NCBI GenBank assembly: GCA_013002105.1
Contig: JABDKS010001071.1
Coordinates: 1 to 47,090, forward strand
Direction: 5' to 3'
DNA from: Pirellulaceae bacterium
Lineage (GTDB): Bacteria; Planctomycetota; Planctomycetia; Pirellulales; Pirellulaceae
Length of the DNA: 47,090 nt
In this document: positions 26,091-34,625 of the stretch, piece after piece
Position numbering within the stretch: the stretch's first letter is position 1
Layout: each line of letters starts with the position of its first letter
The notes under the pieces: generated by a model
What the model saw: only the letters and a program-made list of their open reading frames with translations
The model's database searches: none
Told to the model about the DNA's origin: nothing
Made by a program: the position numbers and the translations under genes

Positions 26091-27263
26091 CTAAGTCTCG
26101 CTTTGGGACTCCAAGACATCCAGCAAAGCATCGATCGATTCACGATCGTGGGCGGCCGATAGCGAAATCCGCAGCCGTGCCGTGCCCGGCGGGACAGTTG
26201 GCGGGCGAATCGCTGGAACAAAGAACCCCTGATCGCAAAGCATCGCGGAACGCCGCATCGTTTCGGCGTCGTCACCGATCACCAGCGGAATGATCGGAAC
26301 GTCTCGCTCAATCGCGTCAGCGGGAATCGCCAGTCGCTCGCGAACCAGACGTGACATCGCAGCGACGTGTTGGCGACCAGTCGGGTCGTTACCAATCGTA
26401 TCCAATGCGTTGATCGCTGCTTGCACCGCCGTGGGTGCCAATGACGTGCTGTAAATCAACGACCGGCAGCGGTTGATCAGGTAGTCGATGACGACTTGTG
26501 GCCCGGCGACAAAACCACCTTGACTGCCGATGGCTTTGCTGAGTGTACCGATCCGAACGGCCACTCGTTCCTTGACATCCATGGCTTCGCAAAGCCCCGA
26601 TCCTCTCTGACCGAGCAGACCTGTCGCGTGGGCTTCATCGACCATCAAATGTGCATCGTATTGTTCGGCCACGTCACACAGTTCGCAAAGCGGCGCGACG
26701 TGCCCATCCATGCTGAAAACACCATCGGTGACAATCCAAATATGGGCAAATTGTTTGTGCCGATCATGCAAGATCCGCGCGACGGCGGTAACATCGCGAT
26801 GGGGATAAACGACACACTCCGCGCGGCTCAACCGACAACCGTCAATCAATGAAGCGTGGTTGAGTTGATCGCTCAGAATCAAGTCGCCCGCGCCGGCCAA
26901 GGTGGCAACGGTTCCACTGCATGCGGCGAATCCGCTGGGAAACAGCACCGCCGATTCGGTTGATTCAAACGACGCGATCTTGTCGGCTAATTCCTGATGC
27001 AACGTTGTCCAACCACACACCAATGCACTGGCCATGCTGCCGGTAGCACAGTGATTGTCAGCTCCGCCGGTTGATGCAGTTCGCTGTGCCGCCAGACCGA
27101 GATAATCGTTGCTGCCAAAGTTGATTAACTCGCGACCATCGGGCAGGATGATACGCATCGCATTGGCATCGGCGGTGCGCGGAACGAGTTGCCGCAATCG
27201 GTCGCTGCGACGCAGTTGATCAAGTTGTTCTTGGAAATGTTCGAACGTCATGGGATGAAACAT
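26091..27263 (-). CDS. bioF: 8-amino-7-oxononanoate synthase-type PLP enzyme
   Basis: BioF condenses pimeloyl-ACP/CoA with alanine in biotin synthesis. About 390 residues match the family. Motifs are FGSNDYLGLA, GSMASALVCGWTTLHQELAD, FPSGFAACSGTVATLAGAGD, SDQLNHASLIDGCRLSRA, TDGVFSMDGHVAPL, VDEAHATGLLGQRGSG, and Schiff-base Lys in GTLSKAIGSQGGF. Starts at 27263, 27251 or 27278 are possible. ATG at 27263 overlaps the upstream HIT gene stop as TGATG, which suggests coupling, so it is preferred. No other biotin genes are adjacent, so a related alpha-oxoamine synthase role (KBL-like) cannot be excluded, though the sequence reads as BioF. Confidence 0.88.
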   Translation of the reverse strand: MFHPMTFEHFQEQLDQLRRSDRLRQLVPRTADANAMRIILPDGRELINFGSNDYLGLAAQRTASTGGADNHCATGSMASALVCGWTTLHQELADKIASFESTESAVLFPSGFAACSGTVATLAGAGDLILSDQLNHASLIDGCRLSRAECVVYPHRDVTAVARILHDRHKQFAHIWIVTDGVFSMDGHVAPLCELCDVAEQYDAHLMVDEAHATGLLGQRGSGLCEAMDVKERVAVRIGTLSKAIGSQGGFVAGPQVVIDYLINRCRSLIYSTSLAPTAVQAAINALDTIGNDPTGRQHVAAMSRLVRERLAIPADAIERDVPIIPLVIGDDAETMRRSAMLCDQGFFVPAIRPPTVPPGTARLRISLSAAHDRESIDALLDVLESQSET

Positions 27264-27601
27264 CAACCCGGCGGCCAAGTCATTTTTCGCCCGCCCAGCA
27301 GGTGAAAATGCAAGTGCGGGACCTCCTGGCCTCCATCGTCACCACTGTTGCAGACCAATCGATAACCGCTACTAAGATTCTCGTCGGCCGCGATCTTGTG
27401 AGCCGCCATAATGCAACGACCCACGATCTGCTCATCTGAGTCGGTCAAATCCGCCAGTGAGGCAATCTCTTTCTTTGGAATCACCAAGATGTGCGTCGGG
27501 GCTTGGGGAGCAATGTCGCGAAAGGCCAGGCAGAGATCGTCTTCGTACACGATGGCAGCTGGAATCTCACGGTCGATAATTTTTTTGAAAATGGTTGACA
27601 T
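27263..27601 (-). CDS. HIT-family nucleotide-binding hydrolase (HINT-like)
   Basis: The ATG at 27601 (MSTIFKKIIDREIPA) gives a 112-residue protein, normal for HinT-type purine nucleoside phosphoramidases. Landmarks are IIDREIPAAIVYEDDLCLAFRDIAPQAPTHILVIPKK and the histidine triad HLHFHLLGGR near the C-terminus, where the middle His is the nucleophile. The frame is open upstream to 27763 but that part has no family similarity. It is followed by bioF with a 1-nt stop/start overlap and is divergent from kptA across 105 bp. Confidence 0.95.
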   Translation of the reverse strand: MSTIFKKIIDREIPAAIVYEDDLCLAFRDIAPQAPTHILVIPKKEIASLADLTDSDEQIVGRCIMAAHKIAADENLSSGYRLVCNSGDDGGQEVPHLHFHLLGGRKMTWPPG

Positions 27602-27706
27602 GGTGGCACCTGTGATCGGGGACGAATGTAATTGTATGCTCTGGGTTAACCCATCGGCAGGGGAACCGACGTGAACATGGTTGGTCGAAATGTTGTCGCT
27701 GCGCTT

Positions 27707-28255
27707 ATGAATACGAAAGAACAGAAAAAGATCAGCAAATTCCTGAGTCTTGTCTTGCGCCATCGTCCGGAAAAAATCGGCATCGCATTGGACGATGCGG
27801 GATGGGTGGATGTCGATGTGCTGCTAACGGCGATCAATCAGCACAGCCGAGCGTTGACGCTTGATCAGTTGGAATGCGTCGTTCGCGAGAATGACAAACA
27901 GCGATTCATCTTCAGTGACGACCAACAACGGATCCGGGCCAATCAAGGTCATTCGGTTCCCGTCGATTTGGATCACGAGTCCGCGGTACCACCGGACGTT
28001 TTGTTGCACGGAACGCCCGAACGATTTGTGGCGGCGATCGCAAAACAGGGCTTAGAAAAGATGCAACGGCATCATGTTCATTTGCATGCAGACAGCGCGG
28101 TGGCCAACGCGGTCGGTGCGCGTCGTGGCAAAGCGGTTCTGTTGCGGATTCGCAGCGGCGAGATGCACCGCGCCGGGCATCGTTTTTGGGTCACGCCCAA
28201 TCAGGTCTGGCTGGTCGATCACGTACCCGCGGAGTTCATTGACTTTCCGCAATAG
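27707..28255 (+). CDS. kptA: RNA 2'-phosphotransferase (Tpt1/KptA family)
   Basis: KptA moves a 2'-phosphate from RNA to NAD+, giving ADP-ribose 1'',2''-cyclic phosphate. The ATG at 27707 gives 182 residues, typical length. The N-terminal winged domain begins KKISKFLSLVLRHRPEKIGI and ALDDAGWVDVDVLL. The ADP-ribosyltransferase-like half has VLLHGTPERFVAAIAKQGL, HHVHLHAD and RRGKAVLLRI, then FWVTPNQVWLVDHVPAEFI. In-frame starts at 27671 (GTG) and 27677 exist. In bacteria the substrate is unclear, since tRNA splicing of the eukaryotic kind is absent. Three imperfect 15-nt repeats overlap the stop codon. Confidence 0.95.
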   Translation: MNTKEQKKISKFLSLVLRHRPEKIGIALDDAGWVDVDVLLTAINQHSRALTLDQLECVVRENDKQRFIFSDDQQRIRANQGHSVPVDLDHESAVPPDVLLHGTPERFVAAIAKQGLEKMQRHHVHLHADSAVANAVGARRGKAVLLRIRSGEMHRAGHRFWVTPNQVWLVDHVPAEFIDFPQ

Positions 28256-28290
28256 ATTTTGTCGCAATAGATTTTAGCGCAACAAATTTT
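28248..28290. repeat. 15-nt tandem repeat across the kptA stop codon
   Basis: Copies start at 28248 (CGCAATAGATTTT), 28263 (identical 13-mer) and 28278 (CGCAACAAATTTT), with period 15. The first copy contains the kptA stop codon TAG, so the extra copies lie in the 3' untranslated region. Confidence 0.85.
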
Positions 28291-28339
28291 ATCTTCGTCG
28301 ATCGGCGCCACCGACAACCCTCGACGGATCGTAACGAGC

Positions 28340-29161
28340 TCACTGTTGGTTTGCACGAAGCTGCCCGATCAAAAACTTGGCGGTCTCGTCGGCGATGACG
28401 TGATAGCCAGCCAAGTTGGGATGCTGATCGTTGTGCCATCCAGGCACGTCGCGCAGATGAGCGTCCAGTTGATTGTCCATCACGACAACGTCACCGCCAT
28501 GTCGAGCCGATTGGACAAGCGACCGGAGATTTTCAGGTATCCGTTCCCATTTGACTCGACGGTAACTGAGCATTTTGGGGCCGTGCTGCAATTCCTGTGA
28601 GTAGCGTTTGTGAATATCGACCAGCGGCAAATTTTCCTGGTCGGCGACTTGGTGAATCAGGCTGTTGATGACCGTGTCGCGCTGTGGCCCCATGAACGGA
28701 ATGATGGTCATCAAGACAATTTTTGCGTCGGGATGGTCCTTTCGCAGGCGGCCGATCAGAAGGTGGTAGTCGTCAGGAAAATTCGTTTCAAAATCATTGC
28801 GTTTAGCGCTGTCGTTGATGCCGTAACGAATAAAGACGTAATCAAGCCCCGGCAAACTAGCGATTTGGCGATCGTATCGGTCACCTGATAACAATCGATC
28901 AAGGAAGTCGCCGTTGACACCTTTGTTGATCACATTGGCAGCCGGCAGATCATTTTCACCCGCCAAGAGCTCCTTGATGACGTCTTCGAGATGTGGTCCA
29001 TCGGGATCGGTCATACGACAGAAACTGCCGATACAGGTGCTGTCGCCCATCAGCAGAATTTGTAACTTGCCATCGACTTCTGCCCGCGCCGCCTCGGTCA
29101 AAACACACAGTGCGACCAGCATCACCGGCACACGCACAGCAACACATTGGAACCATTGCAT
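28340..29161 (-). CDS. Secreted SGNH/GDSL-family hydrolase
   Basis: From the ATG at 29161 the protein has 273 residues with a signal peptide (VAVRVPVMLVALCVLTEAARA). SGNH blocks are seen: GDS in LLMGDSTCIGS (nucleophile Ser41), the Gly of KGVNGD, GIND in FIRYGINDSA, and the C-terminal Asp/His in HNDQHPNLAGYHVIA. Such enzymes are esterases, often acting on acetylated polysaccharides; planctomycetes carry many. A TTG start at 29188 would add nine residues. It is downstream of prfB on the same strand with a 38-bp gap. Confidence 0.92.
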   Translation of the reverse strand: MQWFQCVAVRVPVMLVALCVLTEAARAEVDGKLQILLMGDSTCIGSFCRMTDPDGPHLEDVIKELLAGENDLPAANVINKGVNGDFLDRLLSGDRYDRQIASLPGLDYVFIRYGINDSAKRNDFETNFPDDYHLLIGRLRKDHPDAKIVLMTIIPFMGPQRDTVINSLIHQVADQENLPLVDIHKRYSQELQHGPKMLSYRRVKWERIPENLRSLVQSARHGGDVVVMDNQLDAHLRDVPGWHNDQHPNLAGYHVIADETAKFLIGQLRANQQ

Positions 29162-29199
29162 CACGGGCAACCTGATGGAGGAATTCAAAGAGGATTGGT

Positions 29200-30304
29200 T
29201 TAGGAATCTTTGCCTGCCCGCCAGCGGAGGAAAGCGTCGAAAAAACCCTGCAGTTCGCTACCATCCAAAACGCTGTTGAAATTGCCGACGTAATGTCCGG
29301 TTCGCGCATCTTTGACACGCTGATCGGGATGCAAAAAATAGTTGCGAATCTGGCTGCCAAATCCGGTCCGCGCTTGGGTGCCGTATTTGGCCGCTACTTC
29401 GGCTTCGCGTTTTTCTTCTTCCAGACGAGCCATTTTTGCACGGAGCATTTTCCACGCGGTGGCTTTGTTTTGGTGTTGGCTCCGTTCGCTTTGACATTGA
29501 ACAACTGTGTTGGTTGGCCCGTGCGTCAATCGAATGGCACTGTCGGTTTTATTAACGTGTTGCCCACCGGCACCACTGGCGCGATAGGTATCGATGCGAA
29601 CATCTTTGTCTTCGATTTCGATTTCGATGGAATCGTCGATTTCGGGTGAGACACTGACAGCTGCAAAACTGGTCTGACGTTTGCCTTCGCTGTTGAACGG
29701 ACTGATCCGAACCAAGCGATGAATGCCTTCTTCGCCCTTGAGGTACCCGTAGGCCATCGGGCCGCGGATCGCGATCGAGGCGTTGTTGATACCGGCTTCT
29801 TCGTTTTCCTGGCGGTCGAGTAATTGAATTTTGTAATCTCGACTCACAGCCCAGGCTGAATACATCCGCAGCATCATGTCGGCCCAGTCATTGGCATCGG
29901 TACCGCCATCGCGCGCATTGATCGACACGATCGCGCCGGCCATGTCGTTGGGGCCATTGAGCAGAGCTTTCAGCTCGAGGTCGTCCAGGATCGCTTCGAG
30001 CCGGTCGAGTTCCGAAACCACCTCCCCGGCGATCGATTCGTCTTCATCGGCCATCTCGAACAGGGCACTCAAGTCGTCGACCGAACTGGACAATTCGTCC
30101 ATCGGCCCGACAATGGCCTTGAGGCTTTTCAGTTCGCTGACGACCGCTTGGGCGGCATCGCTGTCATCCCAAAAATCGGGAGCCGCCATGCGAGATTCGA
30201 TCGTTTTGATCTGTTCACGCTTACCGACGTGGTCAAAGAGAGTCTCCGAGTTGTTTCAGTCGCTGATTGATCTTTTCGCTGCGTTGAACCAATTCTGCGT
30301 CCAT
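29200..30304 (-). CDS. prfB: Peptide chain release factor 2, expressed by a programmed +1 frameshift
   Basis: RF2 ends translation at UGA and UAA. Reading starts at ATG 30304 and gives MDAELVQRSEKINQRLKQLGDSL, then an in-frame TGA (30235-30233). Skipping one T at CTT-TGA-C shifts into the long frame (DHVGKREQIKTIESRMAAPDFW...), giving a 367-residue protein close to E. coli RF2 (365). The stop-recognition tripeptide SPF is at about 201-203 and the peptidyl-hydrolase motif GGQ at about 246-248. An annotation starting at ATG 30189 would wrongly drop the first 38 residues. RF2 controls its own level: low RF2 lets the ribosome pause at UGA and shift. It is divergent from mnmA. Confidence 0.97.
30232..30247 (-). 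promoter_or_regulatory. prfB +1 frameshift site with upstream Shine-Dalgarno-like element
   Basis: On the minus strand the site reads GGAGACTCTCTTTGAC. The slippery CTT (30238-30236) is followed by stop TGA (30235-30233) and then C, the classic prfB sequence CTTTGAC. GGAG at 30247-30244 is the internal Shine-Dalgarno-like element, 5 nt from CTT; the E. coli spacing is 3 nt, so stimulation may be weaker. Confidence 0.93.
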
Positions 30305-30370
30305 GGCGTCCTGAACTCCGGTAAAACGATTTGGGCGTATGATGTAAGTTGGTGAGCCGACGGGCCGCCA

Positions 30371-30404
30371 GTGACTCCGATATAGCGGTGACTCCGACTT
30401 AGCA
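30371..30404. repeat. 17-bp direct repeat in the prfB-mnmA divergent intergenic region
   Basis: GTGACTCCGATATAGCG (30371-30387) is followed at once by GTGACTCCGACTTAGCA (30388-30404), 14 of 17 identical. The second copy runs into a small inverted repeat (CCGAC, loop TTAGCA, GTCGG). It lies between the divergent starts at 30304 and 30452 and could be an operator or a degenerate repeat element. Confidence 0.6.
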
Positions 30405-30451
30405 GTCGGCCTGCGGCACGAGGTCAATTCAATGGCAAATAGGAAATATAC

Positions 30452-31567
30452 ATGGCACGGGTGGTTCTAGCGATGAGTGGGGGCGTCGATTCCAGCGTCG
30501 CTGCGCACTTGCTGATCGATGCCGGCCACGACGTGATCGGCGTATTTATGCGTCACGGCGAGGAATCGAGCCAAGCGTGCAAGGTCCAGGACGCCTCGGT
30601 ATTGCCGGTCCTGGGTGGGTTGAGCTCGGGACGGGCGGATCACAAACAAGGGTGCTGCACCGCCTCGGATGCCGCCGATGCCCGTCGTGTGGCATCGAAA
30701 ATGAACATTCCTTTTTATGCGCTGGATCTACAACAAGATTTCAAACGAATCGTCGATTATTTCGTCGATGATTATTTGAACGGGCGCACACCCAACCCGT
30801 GTGTGAAATGCAATCACTGGATCAAGTTCGGTCGGCTCTTTGATTACGCCGATGGCGTCGATGCCGACTTTGTCGCCACGGGTCACTACGCCCGAATGGA
30901 ATCCGGGCAGCTACATCGCGGTCGCGATAGCAACAAAGACCAGTCCTATGCGTTGTTCGGGATTCGACCGGACCGATTGGGGCGGATGATGTTGCCGGTC
31001 GGCGGATTCGAAAAGCCAAAGATCCGCCAGATCGCCGAAGGCTTGGGATTGGGCGTGGCCGGAAAAAGGGACAGTCAAGAGATTTGTTTCGTCACGCAAG
31101 GTCACCACAGCGATTTTGTCAAAGGTCGACGACCGGAGATGGTCGGCGCGACCGCTGGGGACATCGTGACGACCGAAGGCAAGGTCGTGGGACAACACAG
31201 CGGCTACGAGGCGTTCACGGTCGGTCAACGAAAGGGCCTCGGCGTCGCGATGGGTTCACCCTACTTTGTGGTCCGCATCGAACCGGAGACCTCCAATGTG
31301 GTGATCGGTCCCCAAGCGGCGCTGGCCCGCGACGGACTGCGGGCGGACGACGCCAATTGGTTGATGGATCCGGCAGATTTGCCGTCGCAAGTCAGCGTCC
31401 AGTTTCGTTACAACGGGTCCCCCAAACCGGCCCAGGTGACGATCGACGGCGACGATGACTCGCGGTTCGAGGTCGTATTTGATGATCCGCAACTGGCCGT
31501 CGCACCCGGCCAAGCCGCGGTCGTGTACGACGATACGCGGGTGCTCGGCGGGGGTTGGATTTTGTAA
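30452..31567 (+). CDS. mnmA: tRNA-specific 2-thiouridylase MnmA
   Basis: MnmA puts sulfur on U34 of tRNA-Lys, -Glu and -Gln. The 371 residues hold the PP-loop SGGVDSS (9-15), TPNPCVKCN with the catalytic-position Cys120, TGHYAR, KDQSYALFG, and Cys212 in DSQEICFV as the second catalytic cysteine. The later GQRKGLGVAMGSPYFV belongs to the C-terminal beta-barrel. Compared with E. coli MnmA there are about 24 extra residues between FMRHGEE and the CCTASDAADA helix, including Cys43 and the pair Cys68-Cys69. ATG at 30452 is secure. The sulfur donor could come from the cysteine desulfurase at 2.1 kb. Confidence 0.96.
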   Translation: MARVVLAMSGGVDSSVAAHLLIDAGHDVIGVFMRHGEESSQACKVQDASVLPVLGGLSSGRADHKQGCCTASDAADARRVASKMNIPFYALDLQQDFKRIVDYFVDDYLNGRTPNPCVKCNHWIKFGRLFDYADGVDADFVATGHYARMESGQLHRGRDSNKDQSYALFGIRPDRLGRMMLPVGGFEKPKIRQIAEGLGLGVAGKRDSQEICFVTQGHHSDFVKGRRPEMVGATAGDIVTTEGKVVGQHSGYEAFTVGQRKGLGVAMGSPYFVVRIEPETSNVVIGPQAALARDGLRADDANWLMDPADLPSQVSVQFRYNGSPKPAQVTIDGDDDSRFEVVFDDPQLAVAPGQAAVVYDDTRVLGGGWIL

Positions 31568-31800
31568 TTCGACCCAGCAAGTTCGCGGCAACTGACCGTA
31601 TGACGCGGCCGACGGCGACCGCGGCGAGACTGCAGTCGGAGGGGGCAATTCGCCCCCGACGCCGTTGACGTGGGCCGCGACGGACGGGAATGCTGGCAAG
31701 ATGACCGTTTTGACTCAGCGTGTCGAAAAGCAGTCTCTGGGGACCAATATCGACGGCATCCAGGTCGAATTGCTAGGATGCCGACCTTCGTTATTCATTT

Positions 31801-32763
31801 ATGAGCAGTAAATTCATGGGTCTTCATGACCGAGACTATGGTCGCGAATACGGGGAAGAAACTCCGTGGGAGCGGCATCAACGTTCTCAGAATCAAAAAC
31901 CCAAAAGTGCCGCGATCATTTTGCTGGTGATCACCGGTGCGGTGTTCTTGATCGATATGTTGTTTCTCAAACGTGTGATGGTGATGACCGAGATGGGCGA
32001 GCAAGCCGTCACGGTTAGTCGCTTGGCTGAGTGGTTCGCCACCCGTCGCGACACGCTCATTCAGCCGTGGACGTGGTTCCAATTTTTGACGTATGGGTTC
32101 GTACACGACCATCGCGGCATCAATCACCTGCTGTTCAACATGATCGGCCTGTTCTTCTTTGGCCGCGCGGTGGAGCAGCGATTGGGATTCAATGAATTCC
32201 TGCGTTTCTATTTGGTATCCACGGTCGTTGGCGGGATTGTTGGCAGTGCCACGTTTTGGGTGACCGGTTCGGTGCAAGGCAGCGTGATCGGTGCCAGCGG
32301 CGCAGTGATTGCCACGACGGTATTATTCGCGTGTTACTATCCGACCAGCGAAATCTTGTTGATGTTCGTTCTGCCCGTCAAAGCGTGGGTGGTGGCGGTC
32401 TTTTTTGTCGTCAGTGACCTGGCCGGCGCCTTGGGAATTTTTGGCGGTGTCAGCGGCGGCAACACCGCATTTACCGTTCACCTGAGCGGCGCGTTTTTTG
32501 CATTGCTGTATTACTTCCGCCATTGGAATCTGCGCTGGCTGGATTTTCGCAAACTGTCGTCGGCCAAAGAATCTTTTCAGCAGCGTTCACGTCGCATGAA
32601 ACTGAAAATACACGATCCGGATCAGAAGATCGAAAACGAAGCGGCCGAAGCCGACCGCATCTTGGCCAAGATCCACCAACAGGGCGAAGAGAGTTTGACA
32701 TCGTCGGAGCGGAAGACCTTGGAACGATACAGTCGGCGGCAACGCGAAAAACGAACTCAATAA
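31801..32763 (+). CDS. Rhomboid-family intramembrane serine protease
   Basis: This 320-residue protein has about six hydrophobic helices between residues 37 and 240. The rhomboid markers are NHLLFNMIGLFFFG (Asn108, His109), GASG with nucleophile Ser166, and His227 in HLSGA as the general base, forming the Ser-His dyad. The N-terminal 35 residues are polar. The C-terminal 75 residues are charged and helical (KESFQQRSRRMKLKIHDPDQ onwards) and cytoplasmic, as in many bacterial rhomboids. ATG at 31801 is the first in frame. It is followed 30 bp later by a thioredoxin-fold gene, so the two are probably cotranscribed. Substrate unknown. Confidence 0.93.
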   Translation: MSSKFMGLHDRDYGREYGEETPWERHQRSQNQKPKSAAIILLVITGAVFLIDMLFLKRVMVMTEMGEQAVTVSRLAEWFATRRDTLIQPWTWFQFLTYGFVHDHRGINHLLFNMIGLFFFGRAVEQRLGFNEFLRFYLVSTVVGGIVGSATFWVTGSVQGSVIGASGAVIATTVLFACYYPTSEILLMFVLPVKAWVVAVFFVVSDLAGALGIFGGVSGGNTAFTVHLSGAFFALLYYFRHWNLRWLDFRKLSSAKESFQQRSRRMKLKIHDPDQKIENEAAEADRILAKIHQQGEESLTSSERKTLERYSRRQREKRTQ

Positions 32764-32793
32764 TCTGCTCGTAAGGCAAATACCTTTAAATAC

Positions 32794-33411
32794 ATGTTTG
32801 TAACCAACAATCGCCTCCAGGCGTCGGTGGGCAGCACCATCTTGCGTTGCACCTCTTGGGTGGCTTCCGTCTTGTTAATCGCCACGATTGCTGTTGCCTC
32901 AGATAACCAAGACGAGGGCCCGAAACCCTTGCCGGTGGGCGAAAAGGCAATCAATTTTGATCTGCCACAGGTCGGCGAAGACACTTACGTCGAACTGCAA
33001 CGAGAATATGGCAAGGGTCCCGTCGTCGTGATCGTCTTGCGTGGATACCCGGGGTATCAATGTCCATTATGTAATCGACAAGTCGGTGCACTGATCAATC
33101 GCGCCAAAGCACTCAAGGCCAAGACCCACAAAGTCATTTTGGTCTATCCCGGCGAAGCATCGGAATTGGAACGTCACGCCGAGCAATTCATGGGTTCGCG
33201 AAGTGTGCCCGAGCCGTTGGTGCTGGTTCGCGATCCAGGTATGAAGATGGTGACCGCCTGGGGATTGCGTTGGAATGCGCCTCACGAAACCGCTTACCCG
33301 GCAACGTACGTCATTCGATCCAATGGTCGCGTGGCTTGGCGCAAGATCAGTGATTCGCACGCCGGCCGCACGACCGTCGAAGAAATTCTCAGAGAAATAA
33401 AAAAACTCTAG
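32794..33411 (+). CDS. Secreted peroxiredoxin/thioredoxin-fold protein
   Basis: This 205-residue protein has an N-terminal hydrophobic signal (about 18-36) and then an AhpC/TSA-like domain. The redox site is RGYPGYQCPLCNRQV, with Cys90 and Cys93 as CPLC, placed where AhpC-type proteins keep their peroxidatic Cys. FDLPQVGEDTYVELQREYG and YPATYVIRSNGRVAWRKI are typical framing strands. A CXXC pair rather than a lone Cys could mean a thiol oxidoreductase or a peroxiredoxin of the Q type. It is likely in one transcript with the rhomboid gene 30 bp upstream. Confidence 0.88.
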   Translation: MFVTNNRLQASVGSTILRCTSWVASVLLIATIAVASDNQDEGPKPLPVGEKAINFDLPQVGEDTYVELQREYGKGPVVVIVLRGYPGYQCPLCNRQVGALINRAKALKAKTHKVILVYPGEASELERHAEQFMGSRSVPEPLVLVRDPGMKMVTAWGLRWNAPHETAYPATYVIRSNGRVAWRKISDSHAGRTTVEEILREIKKL

Positions 33412-33572
33412 GTGTCCGATCACACTGCCAGTCGATTGGCCCATGCACGGCCGAAACGGGAACTCGCATTGGAATTTTGTATTCGTATGGGTGATATCGA
33501 CGACCCGATGGATGATTCGATCCGAGTTCGGATCAGTTCTATTCTGTCTGCAAATGTGATGTTGGTTGGCCG

Positions 33573-34412
33573 ATGATCGCGGTTATCTCTTTGTTGGTCA
33601 CCCTGTCGCTCTCGTTGCTCGTGACGCGAATTGGCTCGGTCGCGTTGACGCTGAGCGGAATGTCACGCGAAGTCGCACGTTTTCAAGCTCGTTCGGCGTA
33701 TTCGGGCTGTGGGTACACAACGCGCGAAGCCGAGCAGGCTTTGGCTCATCCGGTTCGACGACAGATCATCATGTCGCTGATGCTGATGGGGCATCTGGGT
33801 GTCGCCACCGTCGCCGGTACGATTGTGGTGTCCGTGATGGTGACGTCGCAGGACCAGAACTGGTCCCAGATCATCGCGATTTTGTGTGGCGGGTTGGTGA
33901 TGTTGATGTTCGTTGCCCAGAGCAAATGGATCGAAGACCAGATGAATGTCGTGATCCAGTGGGCACTCAAACGATGGACGCGATTGGATACGCGGGACTA
34001 TGTTTCGCTACTGCAGTTGACGACCGATTATGCGGTGACCGAGCTGAACGTCAGCCCGAATGACTGGTTGGCCAGCAAGACCCTGATCGATTTGCGACTG
34101 CCGGCCGAAGGCGTATTGGTGCTGGGAATCAAACGCCGCGACGGGGTTTACGTCGGAGCACCACGCGCGGATACGGAGATCCGGGCGTTTGACTCGGTTG
34201 TCTTGTACGGACCGATTGGCCGCATCAAAGAGCTGGATGAACGCCGCGCGGGTCGGACGGGTGACGTCGCCCACCTGTCGGCTCAGGCCGAACACCACGA
34301 AACTCAGCAGACCCAAGCGACCGAAAAACAGGCGGCAGGAAAACAGGCGGCAGGAAAACAGGCGGCGGGCAAACAGGCAGCGAGTAAACAGGCGGCGGGT
34401 AAAACGAATTGA
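33573..34412 (+). CDS. Membrane protein with C-terminal TrkA-C (RCK_C) domain
   Basis: The protein has 279 residues. Three hydrophobic helices (about 1-28, 65-90 and 98-116) flank a conserved-looking loop SAYSGCGYTTREAEQALAHPVR that recalls K+ transporter pore-loop sequences. A TrkA-C-like regulatory domain follows (about 156-220: DWLASKTLIDLRLPAEGVLVLGI then GAPRADTEIRAFDSVVLYG). The tail is a low-complexity run of KQAAG repeats. It may sense a ligand or ion flux at the membrane; no partner channel is next to it. RimK at 43.3 kb carries a similar TrkA-C domain. Confidence 0.85.
   Translation: MIAVISLLVTLSLSLLVTRIGSVALTLSGMSREVARFQARSAYSGCGYTTREAEQALAHPVRRQIIMSLMLMGHLGVATVAGTIVVSVMVTSQDQNWSQIIAILCGGLVMLMFVAQSKWIEDQMNVVIQWALKRWTRLDTRDYVSLLQLTTDYAVTELNVSPNDWLASKTLIDLRLPAEGVLVLGIKRRDGVYVGAPRADTEIRAFDSVVLYGPIGRIKELDERRAGRTGDVAHLSAQAEHHETQQTQATEKQAAGKQAAGKQAAGKQAASKQAAGKTN
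34326..34400 (+). repeat. Five 15-bp tandem repeats encoding KQAAG units
   Basis: Five units of the type AAACAGGCGGCAGGA run in frame at the 3' end of the TrkA-C membrane protein gene and encode KQAAG, KQAAG, KQAAG, KQAAS and KQAAG (residues 252-276). The first two are identical in DNA and the others differ at third positions or one codon. The copy number is probably variable between strains. Confidence 0.93.
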
Positions 34413-34625
34413 TCACACAGCCCTCATCAACGCGGTGGGGCGAACGTAGCGGATCGCAACACCTGCAGAACAATCGATACAACCGTGGAGATCCTTTCGC
34501 GGCCCAGATTCCCTGTCCGTCCGGCCCAGGACGACATCCAGGGGCCTGAATTATGCCGGCGGGTAACTATGCTGTTGGTCACGTTCATTCCCCCCCGCTC
34601 CTCGTCTACTTAAGTATCGACCGTC

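Noticed and set aside
31641..31657. GGGGGC-AATTC-GCCCCC hairpin after mnmA
   Set aside because: The stem is only 6 bp and is not followed by a T run, so I did not call it a terminator.
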